Positions 17,605 to 25,821 of a stretch of DNA of 64,000 nucleotides are shown piece by piece. Position 1 is the first letter of the stretch; the number at the start of each line of letters is the position of its first letter. The notes under the pieces are model-generated. The model saw only the letters and a program-made list of their open reading frames with translations, ran no database searches and had not been told where the DNA came from. A program made the translations under genes and the position numbers. The DNA comes from Rhizobium sp. CCGE 510 (GTDB lineage Bacteria > Pseudomonadota > Alphaproteobacteria > Rhizobiales > Rhizobiaceae), in the NCBI RefSeq assembly GCF_000292525.1, contig NZ_AEYF01000048.1:248001-312000 (forward strand), given 5' to 3'.

Positions 17605-17993
17605 GGACCTTGCGATTCGCTGTGCGATGATTGAGCATGGCAGACCGTAACCACTTTATCGCCGCCACCGCTTTCCTGCTGAATTATTGCCCACGCGGTG
17701 TGGCTTTATCTCCGTTTCCCTTTTGAGCCTGGAGATTGTCGAGGACATGCCAGCCGCTCTTGGAATCATTGTCTCGCACCAGACGATCCGCCTGCGGGCA
17801 GGTAAATTTGGTCGTACCTTCGCCAACGACATTCGCCGCCGCAGTTCCGGCTCGGCCACAAGTGGCATCTGGATGAGGCCGTTGTTTCGATCCGTGACAA
17901 GGAGCACTGGCTCTGGCGAACCCTAAGTCAGGACGGATTTGTTCTGGATGTGCTCATACAAAGCCACCGCTATACCAGGCGGCCATGCGGGCC
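17605..17993 (+). pseudogene. decayed IS6-family transposase, copy 2
   Basis: The start, GGACCTTG then a G-T-G-C-G-A-T-G-A-T-T-G stretch, matches copy 1 at 10617-10650. The coding remnant, split by frameshifts, reads R-F-P-A-E-L-L, I-V-S-H-Q-T-I-R-L-R-A-G-K-F-G-R-T-F-A-N-D-I-R-R-R, then K-W-H-L-D-E-A-V-V-S-I-R and W-L-W-R-T-L-S-Q-D-G-F-V-L-D-V-L-I-Q-S. This covers the N-terminal half and the first catalytic Asp region of IS6/IS240 transposases. It is in the same orientation as copy 1; the two bracket the regulator, chemoreceptor and c-di-GMP genes. It begins within a few bases of the preceding stop. Confidence 0.8.
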
Positions 17994-18096
17994 GTACATC
18001 AGTCTGCTGCTGATGCTTGTTTCCATTCCAATCGTGATTGTTGCCGTGGCGCTGCTGATTGTGCGCGTGAAGCATGCGCTCGAGGCCGAAGCATAA
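17994..18096 (+). pseudogene. C-terminal fragment of a membrane protein
   Basis: Directly after the IS6 remnant an open frame gives a hydrophobic helix (S-L-L-L-M-L-V-S-I-P-I-V-I-V-A-V-A-L-L-I-V) and a short charged tail K-H-A-L-E-A-E-A before a TAA at 18094. It has no start codon of its own. It looks like the end of a gene whose front was removed when the IS arrived. The parent family is not recognised. Confidence 0.35.
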
Positions 18097-18446
18097 ACGT
18101 CACCGAATGTGATGTTCCGATGTGAGGGACGAGGGCGGACCGTCATTTTCACGCCATTGGTGGCGCAAAAAATCGAACGTTATCCAATTATTATAGAGGC
18201 TTAGCTAGCTAAAATCAGGTAATCAACAGAGCGGAACTGGCGGTTCGAATCCGTTCAAGACGAAAGGTGTCTGCCGGGGCTTCGGGAAACGGGACTGACG
18301 CGCTCAACGGCGGCTTTTGCGCCCCTTTTCGGCCATAGAGGCCGTCATCGCCCGTGCCCCACGCAAGCATCGTTAGCGGAGGAACGTCGTCAGTGCGCCA
18401 ACAGCACTGATCTACAGAGAATGATCCGCCGGTGACCGATCGAACG
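18097..18446. other. gene-free stretch with a tRNA T-arm-like sequence
   Basis: No convincing gene is visible. At 18239-18255 the bases GGCGG-TTCGAAT-CCGTT fold like a tRNA T-arm, but no matching acceptor, D-arm or anticodon arm was found nearby. It could be a leftover tRNA 3' end or chance. Confidence 0.3.
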
Positions 18447-18860
18447 CTACGCTGGCCCGGACCCGACCATCCGCGCGGCCCGTGCCAGGGCCTGCGTGTC
18501 GACGTATTCTCGGATGCTGGTCAGTCTCCCGTCCCGGACGGTGATGGCGAAGATCCAGTCATCCTCGAACATCTTGTTCGTGGCTTTGACCTTCCCGCTG
18601 GCGAAGCCGACGACGAGAACCCGGTCTCCTTGCGCGACAAACTCCCGGGGTTCCGTGGAGGTTTCCATCGACCTGGATGCCGTCTCCAGCAAATCTGCCA
18701 GTCCCGCGTGGCCCAGGTAGGTGCCGGCCAGCGGCCAGTCCTTGCCCGGAATGATCCACTCGATATCTTCCGCGACCAGCACCAGCAGTGTCTCCTTGTC
18801 GCCGCGGCCGATCGCGGCGAAGAAGTCCTTCACGATTTGGATGTTTTCTTCAATATTCAT
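18447..18860 (-). CDS. SnoaL-like / ketosteroid-isomerase-related protein
   Basis: A 137-residue NTF2-fold protein. The helical start (N-I-Q-I-V-K-D-F-F-A-A-I-G-R-G-D), then D-I-E-W-I-I-P-G-K-D-W-P-L-A-G-T-Y-L-G-H, and the closing strand pattern I-x-x-Y-x-D are typical. Members range from isomerases to small-molecule binding proteins; this subgroup has no fixed reaction. The start at 18860 is preferred over 18911 because family members begin near M-N-I-E-E-N and GGAGA lies upstream. It is the last gene of a minus-strand run with a reductase and SDRs. Confidence 0.75.
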   Translation of the reverse strand: MNIEENIQIVKDFFAAIGRGDKETLLVLVAEDIEWIIPGKDWPLAGTYLGHAGLADLLETASRSMETSTEPREFVAQGDRVLVVGFASGKVKATNKMFEDDWIFAITVRDGRLTSIREYVDTQALARAARMVGSGPA

Positions 18861-18939
18861 GGGTATGTCTCCATTTCGCTGGGATCGGATCGCGCTCGAT
18901 CCGATCGGCACATCGTGACCCTGGCGTGGGGACGTCGTT

Positions 18940-19536
18940 TTAAAACTCGACCAGGTCCTTGAAGATCAGATGACCCCAGCTCTTTCCGCGCGCCTGGACC
19001 AGCAGCCCGCCTTCCGACAGCCCGCCAAGTTTGATCGGCGCGAAGCCGAGATTTTCCGCAAGCGCGCCAATCTCCTCGGCGGCAGCGTCGTCGTCGCTCG
19101 CCAGGAACACGACTCTCCTGCCGCCCTGCACCGCTGGATCTTGGGCAAGGGTGGCGGCGGCGAGATGGTTGAAGCCCTTGACCAGCCTTGCGCCAGAGAA
19201 AGCCTGCCCGACGGCTTTGGAAGAAGGCTGTCCTCCCGGTTGCTCAGGGGGCACGCCGTAGGCATTGATCACATCGATGATAGTCTTCCCCTGCCAGGTG
19301 GAGAGCCTCTTCGCGACATCTGGATGCGACTCCAAACGGACAGCCAAGAAGATGATGTCCGCCTTGACGGCTTCCGCCAGTGTTTTGGCCATAACCTTGG
19401 GCCCGATCGCGGCCGCATCAGCAGCAAAGCTTTCCGGGTCGCGCGTGGTTGCAACCGTTACATCGATGCCGTTGCGGGAAAACGCTTTGGCCAGGGCATT
19501 GCCGATATTGCCGAAGCCGATGATTGCGTAGCTCAT
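18940..19536 (-). CDS. NADPH-binding reductase, F420-dependent-oxidoreductase-like (NpdG/Fno type)
   Basis: About 198 residues with an N-terminal Rossmann motif (Y-A-I-I-G-F-G-N-I-G-N-A-L-A) and the segment V-K-A-D-I-I-F-L-A-V-R, followed by G-K-T-I-I-D-V-I-N-A-Y-G. This is the coenzyme F420:NADP reductase-like fold, common in bacteria without F420, where it acts as a generic NADP-dependent reductase. The ATG at 19536 is used because the Rossmann motif starts right after it; the longer frame only overlaps the upstream SDR remnant. It lies between the SnoaL-like gene and the SDR genes. Confidence 0.75.
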   Translation of the reverse strand: MSYAIIGFGNIGNALAKAFSRNGIDVTVATTRDPESFAADAAAIGPKVMAKTLAEAVKADIIFLAVRLESHPDVAKRLSTWQGKTIIDVINAYGVPPEQPGGQPSSKAVGQAFSGARLVKGFNHLAAATLAQDPAVQGGRRVVFLASDDDAAAEEIGALAENLGFAPIKLGGLSEGGLLVQARGKSWGHLIFKDLVEF

Positions 19537-19567
19537 AATACTTCTCCGATCCTGTGTTAAAGCTGGG

Positions 19568-20320
19568 TCAGACCTGCGCCCAGCCACCATCGACGGCGAG
19601 ATCAATACCGGTGATGTAGGAGCTTTCATCGGAGGCGAGGAACGTGAGCGCAGCCGCGATTTCCTCTGGCTTGCCCCTGCGACCCATTGGGATCTGTGAC
19701 GCAAACTGTGCGACCGCGTCCTCGGCTTGCTCGGCGGTAAGCCCGGTCGTTGTCGCCAAGTCGGGGGTCTCGATCGCGCCGGGGCTCATCGTATTGACGC
19801 GGATTTTGCGGTCCTTCAGTTCCTGGGTACAAGACCGCGAGAAGCTGCGAACAGCCGCCTTGCTTGCTGCGTAGGCGCTGAACGCCGGCAGCCCCATCAC
19901 ATTCGAGACCGAAGAGTTCAGGATAATCGAACCGCCGTCCTTGAAGAGAGGAAGGGCCTTCTGCACCGTAAAGAATAGACCCTTCACGTTAACATCGAAG
20001 GTCTGGTCAAAATGGGCCTAAGTCGCTGCTGCGAGCGGCGCGACCGTACCTGCGCCCGCGTTTGCGAAGAGAATGTCGATGTGACCATGTTTCTCCTTCA
20101 CAGTGGCGTAGAGCCGGTCTAGATCATCCAGGCGCGAGACGTCGCCGACGACTGTTGTCACGTTTTTCCCGATAAGGGCCGCGGCCCCTTGCAAGGCTTT
20201 CTCGCGTCGCCCAATGATCACCACCTGCGCACCTTCTTCCACGAAACGCTTGGCTGTGGCCAAGCCAATCCCGCTGCTTCCGCCGGTGATGACTGCGATT
20301 TTACCTTCGAGTGCTTTCAT
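19568..20320 (-). pseudogene. SDR oxidoreductase gene interrupted by one in-frame amber codon
   Basis: A classical short-chain dehydrogenase of 250 codons in a single frame. The front half has T-G-G-S-S-G-I-G-L-A and L-F-A-N-A-G-A-G; the rear half has S-S-V-S-N, Y-A-A-S-K (catalytic Tyr-Lys) and the usual end G-I-D-L-A-V-D-G-G. A TAG at 20018-20020 falls between L-A-A-A-T and A-H-F-D-Q-T, where related proteins usually carry a normal codon such as Glu. No frameshift is present; both halves are intact. It is either a recent point-mutant pseudogene or a sequencing error. The upstream SDR at 20372 is a paralog. Confidence 0.85.
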
Positions 20321-20371
20321 AATCTTTTGTCCTATGTTGTGTGTGAGTTAGCCACGGAACCGCGCTGGGGG

Positions 20372-21106
20372 TCAGAGTTGCGCCAGGCCGCCGTCGACGG
20401 CGACCTCGCTGGCGGTCATGAAGCTGCTGTCGTCCGACGCGAGGAAGGCGGCCGCGGCCGCGATCTCTGCCGGATCGGCCATGCGCCGGAGCGGGGTCAT
20501 CGCCCCGTAGGCCTTCTGACCCTCCTCTCCGAGCGCTTCCTTCGCGAGTTCGGTCGCCGTCGCGCCGGGCGACAGCACGTTGACCCGGATTCCGGTACCC
20601 TTCAGATCCTCCGCCCAGGTCCGTGCGAGATTGCGCACGGCTGCCTTGCTGGCGCTGTAGGCAGTGAATGCCGGGGCGCCAGTGGTCCCAGCGCTCGATC
20701 CTGTCAGGATGATCGAACCGCCTGGGCCCATCAATGGTAGCGCCTTCTGGACCGTGAAGATCGTACCCTTCACGTTGGTGCCGAAAGTGTCGTCGATGTG
20801 CTTGGCGGTGATCTGGCCGAGAGGAAGCGGACTTCCGGCCCCGGCATTGGCGAAGACGATGTCAAGGCTTCCGCGCTCGGCTTTCACCGCCGCGTAGAGC
20901 CGATCCAGATCGGCCTCATCCGAGACCGAGCCCTTCACCGCGCGGGCGTTAGGTCCAAGCTCGGCCACAGCCGCATCGAGTGCTTGCTGCCGACGGCCGT
21001 AAATGAAGATGAAGGCACCCTCCTCGATGAAGCGCCTTGCAGCCGCGAGGCCGATCCCAGTGGCGCCGCCCGTGATCACGGCGGTCTTTCCATTCAATCT
21101 GGTCAT
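20372..21106 (-). CDS. SDR family NAD(P)-dependent oxidoreductase
   Basis: A 244-residue classical SDR with cofactor motif T-G-G-A-T-G-I-G (about 13-20), N-A-G-A-G, catalytic S-S-A and Y-S-A-S-K, and the C-terminal V-A-V-D-G-G. R-R near residue 40 suggests NADP. The ATG at 21106 follows AAGGAA at good spacing; an upstream GTG/ATG would add about 11 residues. It is the first gene of the minus-strand run and is divergent from the LysR gene at 21333, a usual arrangement for a LysR protein and its target. Substrate unknown. Confidence 0.85.
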   Translation of the reverse strand: MTRLNGKTAVITGGATGIGLAAARRFIEEGAFIFIYGRRQQALDAAVAELGPNARAVKGSVSDEADLDRLYAAVKAERGSLDIVFANAGAGSPLPLGQITAKHIDDTFGTNVKGTIFTVQKALPLMGPGGSIILTGSSAGTTGAPAFTAYSASKAAVRNLARTWAEDLKGTGIRVNVLSPGATATELAKEALGEEGQKAYGAMTPLRRMADPAEIAAAAAFLASDDSSFMTASEVAVDGGLAQL

Positions 21107-21332
21107 GTCATGCATTCCTTGTGTCGCGTCTCGGGTCATCGCTTTGCGGAGACATCCTCCGACAGCCGTGATATGGGGTCACCGGCGCCCGGCGGTGAGT
21201 GCGCAATCGCGCGCATCCATGGTGCGAAAACGATCCACTTACGTGATCGAACGCAGCGACGATCATGCGCAATCCGGCCGAGTAGGGTAGATTGGTCTTC
21301 GGAAGCCGCGCGATGCGGCGCGGGAATGGACC

Positions 21333-22228
21333 ATGATCGACTGGGATGACGTTCGCTACTTTCTTGCCGCCGCGCGTGGCGGCTCAGTGCGGGCTGCCGC
21401 CAAGAGCCTTGGGGTCAACCACGCAACCGTGCTGCGACGCATTGCTCAACTCGAGGAGCACCTCGGGGCGCAGATGTTCGAAAAGCTGCCTTCGGGCTAC
21501 CGCCTGACGGCCGCGGGCGAGGAGGTTCTCGAGTTCGCGAACCAGATGGAAGCCTCGTCGCACCAACTGGAGACGCGCGTCTTCGGGCGCGATCAGAGCG
21601 TACGCGGGCTTCTGCGGGTGACGTTGCCCCGTTCCTTGCGACACACCTGCTCATGCCGGATATCGCAGATTTTGCGCGTCTGCATCCCGACATCGAGATG
21701 GAGATCGTATCAACCGGCGAGGTCGTGAATCTGACCAACCGGGAAGCGGATGTGGCGATCCGGATGGTCTCCAATCGCAAGACCCTGCCGCTCAATCTTC
21801 ATGGTCTGAAGGGTCCGGATCTGCTTGCGGGTGTTTATATGTCCCGCGATAGACTGGCCGCGTGGCGTGCGGGTGCGCCGGATCCAATCCGGCCCATCGT
21901 CATCGGCGGTCAGGCTCTTCCGGACTGGGTCGACGAAGGGGAGTTTCGCGCTACAGGGGTCCCCTTCAGGACGCCGGACGCCGACGCGCAGATCGCTGCG
22001 GCAAGGCAAGGGATCGGCATGACCAAACTGCCCTGTTTCGTCGGAGATGCCGATCACCTGCTCGCGAGAGTTCCCGGCATTGATGTGAAATCACGTGCGG
22101 CGATCTGGCTTCTCACGCAGGGGGAGACACGCAAGACGAAACGCGTGCGGCTGTTCACAGAGTTCATATCCCACCGACTCGCCGCGTACGCTCCGCTCCT
22201 TGCCGGGCGGTCCATATCGCGCTGCTGA
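21333..22228 (+). pseudogene. LysR-family regulator, frameshifted
   Basis: The N-terminal winged helix (D-W-D-D-V-R-Y-F-L-A-A-A-R-G-G-S, then A-A-K-S-L-G-V-N-H-A-T-V-L-R-R-I-A-Q-L-E) is intact in the frame from 21333, which stops at 21726-21728. The effector-binding domain continues in another frame: A-P-F-L-A-T-H-L-L-M-P-D-I-A-D-F up to a stop at 22226. The break lies near 21620-21640, after L-R-V-T-L-P. The whole would be about 298 residues, normal for the family. It is divergent from the SDR operon it probably regulated. Either a pseudogene or one sequencing indel. Confidence 0.85.
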
Positions 22229-22823
22229 CGCACGACCGATCGCCGCCCGGCCACGCCATCAGCGCTCAGCGCTCGATCGTGCCCGTTCGTCGTATTTTCT
22301 TCTGCAGCAAAAGCACACCATAGAGAAGTGCCTCCGCCGTGGATGAAGGCTCATCAGGACAGGCGCGACACCGGGCGGGGATGGAAACCACGGCGCAGTC
22401 GCTCTGAAGGGGTCGACGATTGAACTTTGCGAACTCTGTATCATCCTTAATCAGCTGGAGCCAGCATGTCGGTCTCAATAGTGCGGCGGCCGAGCCGCGT
22501 AACTACGGCGGCAACCGACATCTCTCCGTCCCAGTCTAACCGACTTGGACCGGCTCGCCTATCCTAGCTGCCTGGTCCGTTGTGTGTTGGAATAGGGTTC
22601 GCTGGATATGGGGCCGGACCAAACCAGTCGGCTCGAGCATAGATAGGGCAGTACCCAATATAATAAGTATTCGGGATGTCGGCGTCAGCGTCGCTCGAGC
22701 GTCCTTGGGAACATCAAGACCGTCCGCGCGCGCTGTTCGCCTGGACGAGCTTTTGCATCCATAGGCCCACCCGCAGAGCGAATTTCCACCGCCCCAGTTT
22801 GGAAAACACCACAGGAGATAAAA
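22229..22823. other. non-coding stretch with a short gene relic
   Basis: No intact gene. On the minus strand near 22440-22520 the translation T-R-L-G-R-R-T-I-E-T-D-M-L resembles the gene junction at about 26730-26775 (A-T-I-E-T-D-M-L in the 115-residue protein), so this looks like a decayed partial duplicate of that small-gene set. Nothing else is recognisable. The end of the stretch holds the ribosome site of the next gene (CAGGAGATAA). Confidence 0.3.
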
Positions 22824-23393
22824 GTGTCTGCATCAGTGCTCTTCATGTCTATGTCGCTGGATGGGTATATCGCGGGGCCCAATGATGAAGTGGGCAATCC
22901 CGGCGGCGATGACTTTATGCGGTTGCACAAGTGGTACGGGGATTTTTCCCGACCGACCGGACCGGTCGGACAATTGTGGGACGAATGGAACGCGCCAGGT
23001 GCGATTCTGGCGGGTCGGCGAACCATGGAGCAGGTCGATCACTGGGGCGGTGACAATCACGGTGTCGCGATCTTCGTACCCAGTCACAGGCCGCCCGGAC
23101 CATCCGTCGCGAATTATCCGTTGGTCAAATACGTGAACGACGGGATCGCGAGCGCAATGGCGCAAGCGAAGACCGCCGCCGGGGACCGGGACGTGTTGGT
23201 GCTTGGCGCGTATACGGCGCAACGGGCTCTGGAAGCTGGCGTGCTCGACGAACTGCAAATACACCAGGTTCCAGTCTTGTTCGGATGTGGCCGACGAATG
23301 TTCGAAGTCTTACCATCGCGCGTCGAGTTGGAGATCGTTCGGGTGATTGATACACCCGAGGCCACGCACATCCGCTACCGCGTCCGCCGCTGA
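22824..23393 (+). CDS. dihydrofolate-reductase-family protein (RibD C-terminal-like)
   Basis: A 189-residue protein with the RibD/DHFR-like reductase fold: S-M-S-L-D-G-Y-I-A-G-P-N-D near the N terminus, I-L-A-G-R-R-T-M-E (about 61-69), V-L-V-L-G-A-Y-T-A-Q-R-A-L, and the end L-D-E-L-Q-I-H-Q-V-P-V-L-F-G. Such YyaP/YwjB-like proteins bind NADPH, but most have no assigned substrate. The start is GTG at 22824 after AGGAGATAAAA. It stands alone; a more distant relative lies at 56612. Confidence 0.8.
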   Translation: MSASVLFMSMSLDGYIAGPNDEVGNPGGDDFMRLHKWYGDFSRPTGPVGQLWDEWNAPGAILAGRRTMEQVDHWGGDNHGVAIFVPSHRPPGPSVANYPLVKYVNDGIASAMAQAKTAAGDRDVLVLGAYTAQRALEAGVLDELQIHQVPVLFGCGRRMFEVLPSRVELEIVRVIDTPEATHIRYRVRR

Positions 23394-23475
23394 GCCCGCC
23401 GACCCAGCCGCCACTCGTTTGTGGTCGCCAGCATCAAGGCGCTCCCCGGCGCTGGGCTCTGATGGTACAGCGACC

Positions 23476-23775
23476 TCACCGCAGATGCGGATCACTGCCT
23501 TGCTTGTTGCGCGCGGCCATGATGCCACCAAGCTCGGGCGCAAGTAGGTCGTGTCTATCTGCGAAGGCGACAAACACGCTTCGCGCCGTCTCCGGGTCGA
23601 TGGCGCAGTCGATGGCGGCCTTGCAAGCTCTCAAAGCGACTGCATGGGCGGCGTCATGGATTGGTGTCGGCCATTCCAGCAGAAATCTATAGGCATGCAT
23701 CACTGAGTGGATTGGTGTAGGAATACCCAGGCCGGTCAAAATCGTCACTGGCGTTTCGAACATATCGGGTTTCAT
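23476..23775 (-). CDS. DUF982 domain protein
   Basis: A 99-residue protein with the pattern of DUF982, a family mainly from rhizobia: V-M-H-A-Y-R-F-L-L-E-W-P, then A-L-R-A-C-K-A-A-I-D-C-A-I-D-P-E-T-A-R-S-V-F-V-A-F-A. AAGGAGTG lies just before the ATG at 23775. No biochemical function is known. It follows hsp20 on the same strand by about 76 bases and could be part of the same stress-responsive unit. Confidence 0.7.
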   Translation of the reverse strand: MKPDMFETPVTILTGLGIPTPIHSVMHAYRFLLEWPTPIHDAAHAVALRACKAAIDCAIDPETARSVFVAFADRHDLLAPELGGIMAARNKQGSDPHLR

Positions 23776-23851
23776 GGTGCACTCCTTTCAAAAGCCCGAT
23801 CGTTGAAAGGGAAGGGGCGCCGGTAGACAGCGCCCCCGCATGTTTTGGTCG

Positions 23852-24328
23852 TCAGGCGGCTTTCTGAGCCTCGATCTGCGGTGCATTCGCCTTATTTGCG
23901 AGTGTTGCATTCGTCTGTATGTCGATCTTGCGCGGCTTCATAGCCTCGGGGATTTCCCGGACCAGATCGATGGATAGGAGACCGTTTGTCAGATCGGCGC
24001 CCGAAACCCGAACGTGATCTGCCAGTTCGAAGCGGTGCTCGAACGGACGGCCGGCTATGCCGCGATGCAGATAGCCATCGCTCTGCGTCTCGCCCTTATT
24101 GCCGATGACGGTCAACAGGTTCGACTGGAATGTCAGGTTGAGATCGTCCTGCGAGAAACCTGCGACCGCAACTGAGATTCGGTATGTGTCGTCACCCGTC
24201 TTGATGATATCGTAGGGCGGCCAGTCGCTGACCGAGCGGGCACGCTGAGCGTTCTCGAGGAGATTGAAGACCCGGTCGAAGCCAACGCTCGAACGGAAAA
24301 GCGGTGCATAGTCGTAAGATGTTGCCAT
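23852..24328 (-). CDS. small heat-shock protein, Hsp20/IbpA type
   Basis: An alpha-crystallin-domain chaperone of about 158 residues. The N terminus Y-D-Y-A-P-L-F-R-S-S-V-G-F-D-R-V-F is the class A rhizobial sHsp form; the domain shows Y-R-I-S-V-A-V-A-G-F, G-I-A-G-R-P-F-E-H-R-F-x-L-A-D-H-V, and N-G-L-L-S-I-D-L near the end. The second ATG (24328) sits 8 bases after GGAGG, the first (24334) only 2, so 24328 is preferred. Its 5' leader looks like a ROSE thermometer with an RpoH-like promoter upstream. It holds unfolded proteins during heat stress. Confidence 0.9.
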   Translation of the reverse strand: MATSYDYAPLFRSSVGFDRVFNLLENAQRARSVSDWPPYDIIKTGDDTYRISVAVAGFSQDDLNLTFQSNLLTVIGNKGETQSDGYLHRGIAGRPFEHRFELADHVRVSGADLTNGLLSIDLVREIPEAMKPRKIDIQTNATLANKANAPQIEAQKAA

Positions 24329-24334
24329 AGCCAT

Positions 24335-24410
24335 ATCCTCCTTGAAGCAACATGGGTGGCGCCGAACGCGCGGCGCCCCAGCGAATACTGGCCCTTTCGG
24401 CGTCCAGCGA
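24335..24410 (-). promoter_or_regulatory. ROSE-like RNA thermometer in hsp20 leader
   Basis: Read on the minus strand, the leader holds a GC-rich hairpin (GGCGCCG / CGGCGCC arms with a 6-base loop) followed by T-T-G-C-T-T-C-A-A-G-G-A-G-G-A-T. The TTGCT/AAGGAGGA pair is the conserved core of ROSE elements, where the anti-Shine-Dalgarno strand hides GGAGG at low temperature. ROSE elements are typical of rhizobial small heat-shock genes. Confidence 0.75.
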
Positions 24411-24413
24411 AAA

Positions 24414-24444
24414 ATATCTGGTTTTCCAGAAATTAGGTTTCAAG
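24414..24444 (-). promoter_or_regulatory. RpoH (sigma-32)-like promoter of hsp20
   Basis: On the minus strand CTTGAAA (24438-24444) is followed after 16 bases by CCAGATAT (24414-24421). This resembles the alpha-proteobacterial RpoH pattern CTTGAAA / CCCCATAT. It lies immediately upstream of the ROSE-like leader. Confidence 0.55.
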
Positions 24445-24838
24445 ACTTTGCTTGAGAAAATTTTGAGACTGCCGCGGTGCATCTCGGAGCCTCGGCAAGT
24501 GGTGACGTGGGACCTTTCGGGCGCCAATTCTGATCACGGATGAAGGGTAACAGTGCTTGTCCCGCGCGGCGGGGCTTGTCGATCCCGGTCCCGGCTTCGC
24601 CGGCGCGATGCTGACCCTCCTGCGGCAACCTTCTAACCGGTCTTGCGGCAGGCAAACGGTTTTTGCGGTTCCCGCTCCAGCTGAGTGCCGGTGGTCAAAC
24701 TGACAACCGGTCAATGTGCGGGCTGTTCATCGAAGGTTCATTGAGCAGAAGCCCCAATGTAGCCCTTCCGTAATCGGCATTACAGCTCAGACGGAAGAGA
24801 AGACTGAAACGTCAACATCATCGACCGAGGCTAATCAC

Positions 24839-25294
24839 ATGTCGCACAAATTGCTTCTCTCCGCTGCCGGATCGTTGCTTGCTGCTTTTATCGTGTCGAC
24901 GCCGGCGCACGCGCTGACGATGAAGGAATGCAGCACAAAATATCAGGCGGCTAAAACCGATGGTTCCGCCAAAGACATGAAGTGGAACGATTTCCGCGCC
25001 AAGTTCTGTGGCGCGGATGCTGCTGCCGCTGATAAGGAAGACGAGGCGGACGTCACAAAGACAACCGACAAAGAGCCTGAAAAGGCAACGACCGCAGCGC
25101 CCAAGAGCGTCAAGTTTCCGAAGGCGATCGACAAGAAATATTCGAGCGAGACGCCCGGAAAAGCTCGTCTCCATACCTGCGTCGATGCCTATCATTCGGC
25201 CAAGGACGCCGGCACGCTTGGAGATCTGAAGTGGATCCAGAAGGGCGGCGGCTATTGGAGCCTTTGCAATACGAGCATCAAGGCCGCTGGCTGA
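24839..25294 (+). CDS. exported small protein of unknown function
   Basis: A 151-residue protein with a clear signal peptide (K-L-L-L-S-A-A-G-S-L-L-A-A-F-I-V, cleavage after A-H-A at about 24). The mature part has C-S-x-K-Y-Q-A-A-K near its start, a charged, Asp/Lys/Thr-rich central spacer, and C-V-D-A-Y-H-S-A-K-D-A-G-T-L-G-D-L-K-W near the end. The two similar segments (A-A-K-T-D-G-S-A-K-D-M-K-W-N-D-F and A-K-D-A-G-T-L-G-D-L-K-W-I) look like an internal repeat. Conserved cysteines suggest a periplasmic fold. Not recognised beyond that. GAGG precedes the ATG at 24839. Confidence 0.65.
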   Translation: MSHKLLLSAAGSLLAAFIVSTPAHALTMKECSTKYQAAKTDGSAKDMKWNDFRAKFCGADAAAADKEDEADVTKTTDKEPEKATTAAPKSVKFPKAIDKKYSSETPGKARLHTCVDAYHSAKDAGTLGDLKWIQKGGGYWSLCNTSIKAAG

Positions 25295-25358
25295 GCTCAC
25301 ATTACGCGAGAAGCCAGGCGGTTTACCTGCCGCCTGGCGACGAAAATCAAAACAGGCG

Positions 25359-25685
25359 CTACTCCACCGTAAACGTTCCGGCCCCCTTGGAGTATTTCTT
25401 CCCACCAAGGGAAGTGATCGTTGCGCATTTTTCCTTGTCGAACTTCTCGCACATCTTGTTGCCTTTGATGCTCCATGTGCCGTTGTAGGTGGCCTTGTCT
25501 CCGTCGACAGTCGCTTCAATCGTTCCGTCTGGCTTATAAGTTGTGACGCCTGATTGCGTTTTTGACTTCCAGTGGATTGGGTGGCCTACCAACTCGCTTT
25601 TCAGCTGCTCCGCCGTCATGGTTGCGGCATATGCAGCAGATGCGAAGGCTAGCATAATGAGGCCAGAAACCGTGATCGCTTTCAT
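25359..25685 (-). CDS. exported small protein, DUF995-like
   Basis: A 108-residue protein with a signal peptide (residues 1-20, ending A-Y-A-A). The mature portion has Q-L-K-S-E-L-V-G-H-P-I-H-W, a G-T-I-E-A-T-V-D-G glycine/threonine strand, G-T-W-S-I-K-G-N-K-M-C and K-C-A-T-I near the end. This pattern resembles rhizobial DUF995-type beta-rich secreted proteins, but the assignment is tentative. AGAAGGGAGTG precedes the start. Two cysteines may pair in the periplasm. Confidence 0.65.
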   Translation of the reverse strand: MKAITVSGLIMLAFASAAYAATMTAEQLKSELVGHPIHWKSKTQSGVTTYKPDGTIEATVDGDKATYNGTWSIKGNKMCEKFDKEKCATITSLGGKKYSKGAGTFTVE

Positions 25686-25821
25686 CGTTCACTCCCTTCT
25701 CCTCGACGAGAGAAGATTGTAACCGCGTCAGGGCACGGCGGATATCTATCCAAAATGCTTATCTCTACATTCAAACATGCTGGAATTCGCCCGTTCCGCG
25801 TGGGCAGGGCGGGCTCACCAG

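Noticed and set aside
17994..18096. Possible intact small membrane protein
   Set aside because: No start codon or ribosome site; directly joined to the IS remnant, so a fragment is more likely.
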